A stretch of DNA of 64,000 bases from Kondoa malvinella (taxonomy: Eukaryota > Basidiomycota > Agaricostilbomycetes > Agaricostilbales > Kondoaceae). A model generated the notes under the pieces. The model made no database searches. It was given only the letters and a program-made list of their open reading frames with translations, and was not told the DNA's origin. The translations under genes and the position numbers were made by a program. The first letter of the stretch is position 1. Each line of letters starts with the position of its first letter. The stretch spans positions 585,369 through 649,368 of the forward strand of contig BCIM01000002.1 in NCBI GenBank assembly GCA_039545315.1, in the 5' to 3' direction. Positions 56,434 to 64,000 of this stretch are shown one piece after another.

Positions 56434-56925
56434 TCCGGACACGCCAGAATTTACACAAGAAGCAAGATGTCAAACAGCAATATTGGCCAGTCTAGCGCTC
56501 ACTTTTTGACTGATGCCTCACCACTACCCACATACTCAGAGCATGCACTCATACCTCCTTATTCATGCTGTCGTCATCTAGACGAGATGGTCCAGGTCTC
56601 CAAATTACCTTCAATTGGCGCGGTAAGCAACCACGGAATTGCACGAATATGCACGAGGCTGAGTGGCGCATAGCAACTTCATCTGCGAATATACATGTCT
56701 TGTACTAGACTTTCGCTTGAGAAGGAGAGAATTGGAGCGGTCCCACGATCGGACTGTCAGTCAGAGCAATGACAAGCAAGAACTGAACGTCTGCTATGCA
56801 CATCTATGCACTTCTACACTATCCACCCACTCTACCCGCAAGCAAGCCATCTATTCCAAAGCGATATTGACCAACCTCGGCCTGCTCATTATCAGCTCCA
56901 TCTCACCATCATGCAAAGGACGGAC
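56434..56925. other. Convergent spacer
   Basis: About 490 bp between the 3-prime ends of HEM4 and the ELMO gene. A short open frame (56467-56673) has no splice partner or known similarity, and I do not call it a gene. Confidence 0.4.
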
Positions 56926-58321
56926 CTACCTCTCTTTCCTCCCTTCCTGCACTTGCACCCTCAGAAATCCTCGACTATCCCACCAACCACCAACTACCCC
57001 TCTCACAAGCCATCGAGTAGTCTCTTTTTTCCATTTCGCAAAGACTCGTTCAAAAGCCATCACGGTTGGTCTATCATCCGGATCTTTCGCACTACAGAGA
57101 TGCAGCCAGTGCTCATGGAAGGCATGTAGCAGCGAGGTATGCAATGCGTTGAAAGCTTCAATTTCGGTAGAGGGAGAAAAGAGTAGGTATAAAGTCAATT
57201 GCGAAGAATTCAAAAGGTTGAGGAGGTAGTCTGCCATTGCTGCATCACATGGATATCAGTGTAATATTGGAATGATGTAGGATGGAAAGTACCGATAGAA
57301 ACGATCGCGAGGGGATACCAATGCGCGCCGCCTTCGACCGATTCTTCGACGAGACGCTGAGCGCGAGCTGGTGTGTTATACGACAGGTAGAGGAGTTGAT
57401 CTAGCCTGTCAGTGGCAGTCTATGTTCAGCTAAATAACTGGTAGAACAGGACACTACTGACCCAAGTAAACCGGTAGAGCGGAAATCTGTTGATGGAGAT
57501 GTCCCTTGAAAGCCAATCTACAAGTACAATGAGCATGGAAGGAGGCTGTAGAGGATACGTACATCCTGCCATTGTTTCGTAACCATAGACTTGAGTTCCG
57601 TTTCAGGTTTCATATTCCGCCAGAGCTGCATGCCAAACTTCCGTTTAGCCCGAAAAGAGCTGTAGGAGAAGAGACATACAGTTCTCAAGGCCCCTTCATG
57701 CTCTTTATTTCCCATATCATAGCTCTGTTCCGCTCTAGCTGTTATTTCAGCCTTGAAAGTATTGATTTCGACCAAACGAGTTAAAGAGCGTTTGAGTCTG
57801 TTATATATCTGTTCGTCCACGACGTCCTACATAAGCCGAAGCTCAATGCGCAACATGCAGGACGAACGGTTCTATCATCTTGAATGCGATATTTCGTGCA
57901 TAGCACTGTTGCTATCATATCGATATGATCTGCATCTTGTGACAGAGAGCGGTCAAAGAGGCCATTACGCTCTTCCTGGCCCGGATTCAGCCTGCGGCCT
58001 AGCTTGCATGCATTGAATCAAGCACACCTGCAAGTGCGCGCTCGTCAAGAGCAGTCTTTCGATCCTCCATGCACTGAGGGCGTCGCCATCACGTAATAGA
58101 ATAGCGTGGAACCGGTTATAACACAATTGATAGAGGTAGTTGTAATATTTCCAAGCTTGTGTGTGACCGAACAACAATTCAAGGGAATCTACCAGGCTCG
58201 GTGTCGTGAGCAAGGCGATGGTGTATCGTACAGCGGCCATTTGATCCAAGGGTGTCTTTACAGCGACATGGCGGATTGGAGTCAAGACGAGTCGAAATAT
58301 CTTCTTGAAGCCTCTTGACAT
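56926..58321 (-). CDS. ELMO-domain protein
   Basis: ELMO/CED-12 domain proteins act with GEFs or as GAPs for Arf/Rac-type GTPases in membrane traffic and motility. Start at 58321: MSRGFKKIFRLVLTPIRHVA, then VRYTIALLTTPSLVDSLELL and AWKYYNYLYQLCYNRFHAIL. After an intron: DEQIYNRLKRSLTRLVEINT and KEHEGALRT. The core follows across two introns: LWRNMKPETELKSMVTKQW, then QDIGFQGTSPSTDFRSTGLL, a clear ELMO signature (W..IGFQG..P.TDFR..G.L). Next comes DQLLYLSYNTPARAQRLVEE and HWYPLAIVSI, then the final exon MADYLLNLLNSSQLTLYLL. It stops at 56926 after about 370 aa. No PH domain is visible, so it is of the short ELMOD type. Confidence 0.87.
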
Positions 58322-58387
58322 TCATCAGCCAAAACTCGACTAGAACAGCCCAAACTGCAAACTTTTAAGAAGTTGATAGGCCGGCCA
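58322..58387. promoter_or_regulatory. 66-bp divergent promoter
   Basis: Only 66 bp separate the start codons of the ELMO gene (minus) and the phosphoglycerate-mutase-family gene (plus), the shortest divergent spacer in the window. Confidence 0.5.
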
Positions 58388-59633
58388 ATGACTCGTAACG
58401 CAGCGCAGAATCCGCCAAAGAAGGTGATTCATCTGGTAAGTTTAGCGATTTCGAACAAATACAGCGTCACGATCGCTGAACTTTTGGTTTGAAAGGTGAG
58501 ACATGCTGAAGCGGAACACAGTACGTAGTCGTCTTTGTAGCGCTGTCCAAGAGAGAATTAACGTGTAGTGCAGATGTAGCGGACGGTAATGACCTCTCTA
58601 CCCCGCGGAAACGATTCAAGCTGATCTGCTTGCAAACAAAAGACTTCACGATAGCTGGTGAGTTCTCTTCTTCTCACGAGGTCATTACTGATACAGCGCA
58701 GACCCACCGCTAACGGATCTAGGCGTGAAACAAGCAAGGGACATTGAGCGGAATCTAGCGCACATCACTGGCAATCTGAAACACCCGTATGTCTCTCTCT
58801 TCTGCGCTACAGACCTGGCTGAGTGTCAACTTAGGATCGATTTGATAGTTTGCAGTCCGATGAGAAGGTACGTTTGGTATCAGGAACAAAGTCGCCGATC
58901 CTCATTGTAGGGTGAAGAACGATACAAACTACGTTGTTCGGCTTTGCTCAACTTATAGAAAGCGATAAACCGCCTTCTCTTCTGATATTGTGGGTTTTCC
59001 ATCGGTTTACGTCTTGACGCTGACCTTATTGCTTGCCCGCAGACCTGATTTACAAGTAATCGGCTTCTCACTTTGTAGATTGTTGTGCTGATTCGATCGC
59101 ACAGGAAAGCGGCTCCCTGCCATGCGATACCGGTACCGACGCTTCAATAATGGAAGAGTACCTTTTCCCCTCATTCACAATCGTCTTTCTCTAATTCCAT
59201 ATCCAGGGAATACCCAGATCTGGACTTCTCGCACCTTTCCGATGATTGGAACTCTAAAAAGGGTCCATACGCATCTAACGAGACTGCTTTAAGGGAAAGA
59301 GCGACGAGGATAAGGAAATGGTTGAGGGATAGACCGGAGAAGAATATTTTGGTCATCAGCCATGGAGTGAGTGATTTTGTATCGGTAGGTGGATAGAAAC
59401 TGATGCATGGTAAAGAGCTTTATCAGGGAATTGACCTTTTCGCATTGTGAGTCTGTTTCATTGTTGTCTAGTCGAGTTGGCTGAAGAAGTGTAAAGGGAG
59501 GGATAGATGGAGGAATGCTGAGTGCAGAGTGCGTTTACTTCCTTCTCTCGAGTCCGCAAGGCTGATTGAACATCAACTCTTTCTGCAGAGCTGTAAATTC
59601 TCTACTGCCCACTCTGCGCATAAGCTGATGTAA
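58388..59633 (+). CDS. Phosphoglycerate-mutase (histidine phosphatase) family protein
   Basis: Histidine phosphatase superfamily. Start at 58388: MTRNAAQNPPKKVIHL, an intron, then VRHAEAEHN across another, the catalytic RHG-type motif (here Arg-His-Ala). DPPLTDLGVKQARDIERNLA and DLIVCSPMRR follow, with TIQTTLFGFAQLIE across an intron. Then PDLQ, an intron, ESGSLPCDTGTDASIMEEEY across another, and PDLDFSHLSDDWNSKKGPY. ATRIRKWLRDRPEKNILVIS carries the second-His motif ISHG. The last exons give SFIRELTFSHW, RDRWRNAECRS and the end KFSTAHSAHKLM at 59633. About 270 aa with eight or nine introns. The [DN]W..KKGP and WxNAE patterns are typical of fungal PGM-family proteins of unknown substrate; it is not the glycolytic enzyme. 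Confidence 0.88.
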
Positions 59634-60335
59634 AGTGAAGTCAAGATTGGGCATGATGCAAGAGCTTCATTAACGCAATTCACACCTACACGACCGCAGA
59701 CGCAGATATAGAAAGGCGCGGAATCAGAGAGCAGGTTGCCGAGAGGAGAGCACGTTAGATTGCATGACCACTGTATTACAATTTTGCACTGTCCGGATTG
59801 ACTGACTTTGGTACCAAAGAGGCTGTCAGATTATGTGCTGGCGCCAGCAGAGCAGCGGCGTTATGTGGCGCTGTGACTCAAGTGAGTTTATTCGGTCGCT
59901 TCACGAGTAAACTCGGAGACTTTTCAATCCGTGTAAGCCATCGTCCCAGCATAAATGCAGTAGAAGAGGGTGAATGATCGATTCAGCCAACACGGTAGTG
60001 GTTCCTCTGATCCCAAAGCAGACGTAGATGAAAGAGAGTAATTATCAGCCGATGCAAGAAGGGAGCACAGGATAAAGTGCTAGATAGAAGTGAACGCATG
60101 AGCTGTCCAGCTTAGCGCAAGATGGTGGTAGAAAGAGCGAAAGAGAGAGAAGATAAGGAGAAGACTCGTAGCAAGGAGTGATGAGGAGAGATGACAGCGA
60201 AAAATAATTGGAAAACAGAACATCAAAGTACAGCCTTTCAACCCCGCTCCGGCCCTTTCTTCTGGTCTTAGAGGTGCTGTAGGATTGTCGTAGAAGAGGA
60301 GAGATGGAGCCAGGCCCAGCGGTGAGGCATGTTGC
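59634..60335. other. Convergent spacer
   Basis: About 700 bp between the PGM-family gene and the NGH-repeat gene. Part of it (60080-60330) is probably the 3-prime UTR of the latter. No convincing coding or RNA gene was seen. Confidence 0.4.
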
Positions 60336-60720
60336 TTAGCGATGACCATTTGTATGGCCGTTCTGTTGTGGACCTTGCGTATGGCCGTTCGTCACGCCGT
60401 TTGCATGACCATTTTGGCCGTCGACATGACCATTCTGGCCGCCTGTAGGCTGCTGACCATGCACAGACCGACCAAAGTCGCTCACGAATTGCTGCAAAAG
60501 AGCGTTAGTGAGGATACGGTCTTACGCTGATGTCAGCGCACGTTTCTAATCGGCGGATAATACGGCGCTTGGGCAGAAGATTGAGGTCCAGCTGGACAAT
60601 GAAAATGAGCTAAAGCAAGCATGGCAATATGACTGACTCACTCGGAGTCAGACGGGTAGTCTGCTGACCGTTCGTGCCATTGGAGAGATTACTGCCGTTG
60701 TCGTTAGTTGCGTGAGGCAT
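60336..60720 (-). CDS. Small Asn-Gly-His repeat protein
   Basis: A three-exon gene with a 94-residue product. Exons are 60642-60720, 60542-60591 and 60336-60491 (79 + 50 + 156 nt, exactly 95 codons with stop), joined by two 50-nt GT..AG introns with good donors (GTGAGT, GTGCGC). The N-terminus is MPHATNDNGSNLSNGTNGQQ, then PQSSAQAPYYPPIRNQFV and SDFGRSVHGQQ. The C-terminal 35 residues hold five Asn-Gly-His units (QNGHVDGQNGHANG, TNGHTQG, QNGHTNGHR). There is no signal peptide and almost no hydrophobic residue besides the central PYYPPIRNQFV. It is probably intrinsically disordered; clustered His residues could bind metal. No family is known to me. Confidence 0.78.
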
Positions 60721-61413
60721 TGCGAGTAGTCAATGATTTGTTGTGTAGAGAAGCTAAGGCAAGGGAAAGATGATTGGATCAGAAAGAGAAGCAAGACAGA
60801 GTCCTGGTCGGGTTTTGTTTGCTTAAGAAGGTGACATCTCCCGAAGACCGGGAGCCGGAAGGCAGCGTCGTGGATAAGGACAATGGGAATACGAAGATGA
60901 CGTCGAAGATGAGTGAGGACAGATGGAGAATCAGAGCCGGTCTCTGGTGATCAATTGACGAAAGGTCAACCAGAACCGCTGCTCAAGCAGAATCACGAGT
61001 CTCGCAGATTGCGCTGGGAATTATCGGACTTAGTAAGACTAGCGATGGATTGTGAGCATGAACGCAAGAGAGCATGAGTCATCTTGAGTCGTCCCTGCAG
61101 AAGGCAGCTGATAGGGTGGCTTTGAGCTGACCTCTAGCAGTATCCATTCAGAGTCCGCGGCCAGCGAGATGTCTTGCTTCTTGAGGCTGTGCCCTCTTCT
61201 TTGAGATTTTGTCAGGCCGACCAAGCTGGCGAGGACTTCGGCCTCTATGAACTCGTGACCGCTTGAAATTTAGATATCGCTTCTTGCGCGCTTGTATGGA
61301 TTCGCCAGAGAGCCAGCACGAGGAAGGAAAGGCTCTGCAGCTGTGATACCGCTTCGACCAAAGACTGGAATCGATTGTCGTAAAATGACTTGTTTGCAGC
61401 GTCCACTGTTTAC
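60721..61413. promoter_or_regulatory. Divergent intergenic region, NGH gene / PAN3
   Basis: About 690 bp between the two oppositely read genes. It may hold a 5-prime exon of PAN3 that I could not identify, as well as both promoters. Confidence 0.35.
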
Positions 61414-63933
61414 ATGTCCAAAGCTCTTGCTATCAAGAGGCCAGATGGGTCGACAGTGAGCGGCCCTTCGTCGCCTCAACCGCAAGCGAGGGCGCTGCCT
61501 GGTGCTTCGAAGAAAGGTTCGCACGACTGTCTCAGCATCGGACAAGGTCTGATTGGAATGCATTCGTGGGAACAGATGTGCCCACTATTAGCTATGGAAA
61601 TCGTCAGGCGTTCTTGTCTTTTGCGTCCTGTGTGAATGCTGATGATGATGTTGGTGTGATTGACAGAACAGGTCAGGATGCTATGCTACAGTCTTGGCTT
61701 AGGCTGATACTGCATCACTACGTCCTTGACAGCTCGTAGCAAGGTACGCACATGCTCTTGTCCCAGCGTTCTCAGCGTGATAAAGCGCCGATAGCACGTC
61801 AAACACGCTTCTCCCAGCAGCAGGTGTCAAAGCAGCTTTGAACGCACCAGCTTTCGTCCCACGCACATCTACACCCAATATATCATCACCGCGAGGTAAA
61901 GTTCCAGCGCGTTCCTTCACACCAGACTCGACGTCTGCTCCGCTGTTTCACCCTCGTCAAACCTATACTCCGCCGCCTGCTTCTCCTCAATTACCACAAA
62001 GCACACCTCAGCAGAATGGGAGCTTCAATCCTTATGCAAACATCGAGCCGCAAGATATGTTCAATCCGTACGCTGATGGAGCGCATAATCATCAAACGGG
62101 TCTATTTGGCAACAACACAATGTCGAATCAGATGCAGCGACAACCTGTCAGTCCGATGGTCTGGTTTCAGCTTAGGCTGATGCTAGACGGGTGTTGTGAC
62201 AGATATACTACCACTTGTACCAACAACCCTTACCGCATGTAGCCTCGCATCACCCGCATCAGCTGGCCATGAATGGCTTCTTCATATCGCCTACGCTGAG
62301 GGAAGATTTGCAGCGAAGAGCAGAAATGCTTGTGCCCACTGAAGGCTCAGAGATCGGCGGGTAAGCGTCATGCACACTGAGTCGCATACCCGTTCTGAAT
62401 CTCCGGTAGATACTACGCTATAGTACCACTAGATAGCCCTACACAGAGCAAAGATACAGTACCTGGTCAAGCTCAAGCAGGCGGGATCTTCGGATATCGG
62501 AATTGGGTCTACAAGGCCTTTAGCGACCAAGAAGCAAAGCCTTATATCCTCAGGCGGTTGGAAGGCTTTCGGTTACAGCACGAAAGCGCTTTGGCTATAG
62601 TCGAAAAGTGGAGAAGGATACGGCATCCTAATATAGTTTCTGTCCGAGAAGCCTTTACGACCAAAGGCTTTGGCGATAACTGTGGGTCACGATGCAACAC
62701 TTTCGAGCTTAACTTGATAAGAATGTTTTGTCTCCTACAGCTATCGTCTTCGTATATGACTACCACCCACAATCAAGCACTCTGTTCGATCAGCATCTTT
62801 CACCTCAAGCTGTTCAAGCAGCACTTCGAAACCCATCACGTCATCCACACCATTACAACCCTCACTCTATCAACGAACGCGTTCTATGGACCTATGTCTG
62901 CCAGCTAGCGAACGTGATCAAGACTGTACATTCTGCAGGATTGGCTGTACGGACGATAGAGTTGTCAAAGATTCTCGTGACTGGCAAAAACCGGTTACGC
63001 GTCAATTGCTGCTCTATATTGGATGTCATCAGAGCAGGGGATGACTCGCAGCCCGCCAGTATACCAAATCAGCAGGTGCGCACTACGACATGTCTGGCCT
63101 ATAACAAGGCTTACATGACAAACGTCGCACAGCAAGAAGACCTCTTCGACTTGGGCAAGGTTCTACTAGCACTAGCATGTACATCTACAGCAGCAGTGCA
63201 CAATCTCGGTCGAAGCTTCGAACACATCAGCCGGACTTACTCGGCAGACATGCAAAAGCTCGTCCTCTTCTGCTTTGGCAAGCCTGGTCCACACAAGAAT
63301 GTCGATGAGATCTTCTCGATTGTCGGAAGTCGGATATTGGACGAGATGAATGCTGGCTTGTTGTGCGTTTCTCGCTTTGTTGCTCATCAAGAGCTCAAAG
63401 ACCGATTGAATTCACAGTCAGAATGATATTCTCGAATCCGAGATGATGCGGGAAGTGGAGAATGGCAGACTGGTCAGACTACTTTCCAAGTTTGGCTTTA
63501 TCAATGAACGACCAGAGTGAGTGACGATATACTTTGACTGGCAAGAGTCTGAATGCTATCGTTGATTGCAGGTTCGAGCATGACCCGCGCTGGTCAGAAT
63601 CAGGCGATCGCTACTTGATCAAGCTCTTTCGGGATTATGTCTTTCATCAAGTCGATGAGCAGGGTCGCCCGGTTGTGGATCTGTCGCATGTCTTGACCTG
63701 CCTGAACAAGCTCGATGCGGGCATTGAGGATAAAGTGATGTTGGTCTCGCGAGATGGGCAAAAGTAAGCAATTGTATGCACCTCTTGGCACACACTCATT
63801 TGGTTGTATAGTTGCCTGGTAGTGAGCTACAAGGAGGTAAGCTTTCCAGAGTATGTGCGAGTCTACATTGCTGATTGCCCGACAGATTAAGCACGCTATC
63901 GAGCAAGCTTATCGGGATCTATCTAAACGTTGA
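61414..63933 (+). CDS. PAN3: PAN3, regulatory subunit of the PAN2-PAN3 deadenylase
   Basis: Pseudokinase that dimerises and tethers PAN2 to poly(A) and PABP for mRNA deadenylation. The first in-frame ATG used is at 61414 ([19 protein letters not shown]); a long intron or introns then lead to [19 protein letters not shown] and a Pro/Gln-rich linker with [19 protein letters not shown] (PABP-binding-like). Next is [20 protein letters not shown], then [20 protein letters not shown] and [18 protein letters not shown] of the pseudokinase N-lobe. [19 protein letters not shown] and [19 protein letters not shown] follow, then LDLFDLGK-type sequence ([18 protein letters not shown]). The knob domain is [38 protein letters not shown] and [20 protein letters not shown]. 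Stop at 63933. The N-terminal CCCH finger usual in PAN3 is not visible. Confidence 0.92.
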
Positions 63934-64000
63934 AATGCAAGAAAACATCTTATAACTGATCTTTCGGGTAGCTTTCTGCCTCCTTTTGGACGCTGGCTGC
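63934..64000. other. Right edge, 3-prime flank of PAN3
   Basis: The last 67 bp are downstream of the PAN3 stop, with no feature seen. Confidence 0.4.

Noticed and set aside
56467..56673. Short plus-strand frame between HEM4 and the ELMO gene
   Set aside because: No partner exons, no recognisable sequence, lies in a convergent 3-prime spacer.
60080..60349. Minus-strand open frame of 89 codons overlapping the NGH gene's 3-prime end
   Set aside because: It reads an alternative frame through the NGH stop and pyrimidine-rich 3-prime UTR; no splice support.
61039..61563. Minus-strand frames upstream of and over the PAN3 start
   Set aside because: Arg-rich shadow frames of the opposite strand; no start context or homologous sequence.

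Overview
The window is nuclear DNA of a fungus, most likely a compact-genome basidiomycete. The gene content is eukaryotic and fungal: CHL1, Dom34/Pelota, cohesin SCC3, MCM7, kexin, V-ATPase subunit a, PAN3, HEM4, a sucrase/ferredoxin-like Apd1 protein, an HNH_2-type protein and a MYND protein. Most genes are cut by several spliceosomal introns of about 40-60 nt, usually GT..AG, with CTGAC/CTAAC-like branch sites close to the acceptor. This intron density excludes budding yeasts of the Saccharomyces type. The exact species cannot be fixed from the sequence. I saw no mobile element, CRISPR array, rRNA or convincing tRNA.

Layout, left to right. 1-5 kb: a partial gene, an unrecognised gene and an RBM25-like splicing factor, all on minus. 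5-9.3 kb: an unrecognised plus-strand gene, a secreted GPI-anchored sorbosone-dehydrogenase-like protein, and an unrecognised minus-strand gene. 9.5-14.4 kb: CHL1 helicase (minus) and DOM34 (plus) share a 110-bp divergent promoter. 14.5-17.3 kb: an uncertain small gene, a NADAR-domain protein and a small membrane protein. 17.3-28.2 kb: a nuclear-type acidic protein, an Apd1-like protein, a flavin monooxygenase, cohesin SCC3, and a protein with a possible DUF1917-like end. 28.4-35.1 kb: a GH16-like cell-surface protein, V-ATPase subunit a and OPA3. 35.5-41 kb: a tandem pair of paralogous Cys/His-motif genes that I do not recognise, a MYND-finger protein and an HNH_2-type protein. 41-54.3 kb: MCM7, then a minus-strand run of kexin, DH-PH-FYVE RhoGEF, mitochondrial tricarboxylate-type carrier and phenol 2-monooxygenase. 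54.9-64 kb: a small unknown protein, HEM4, an ELMO-domain protein, a phosphoglycerate-mutase-family protein, a small Asn-Gly-His-repeat protein that long-ORF searches miss, and PAN3.

These are independently transcribed genes, mostly in convergent or divergent pairs with 70-700 bp spacers, not operons. Functional themes are chromosome maintenance (CHL1, SCC3, MCM7), RNA quality control and turnover (DOM34, PAN3, RBM25), the secretory/vacuolar system (kexin, V-ATPase a, FYVE RhoGEF, ELMO) and redox enzymes (FMO, phenol hydroxylase, Apd1). Two of these, CHL1 and SCC3, act in sister-chromatid cohesion, but they are 10 kb apart and I infer no linkage. The parts least explained by known families are the Cys/His paralogue pair, the NGH-repeat small protein, the fungal NADAR protein and two introns that appear to use GC donors. 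Exon joins were worked out by eye; coordinates give whole gene spans from start codon to stop codon.
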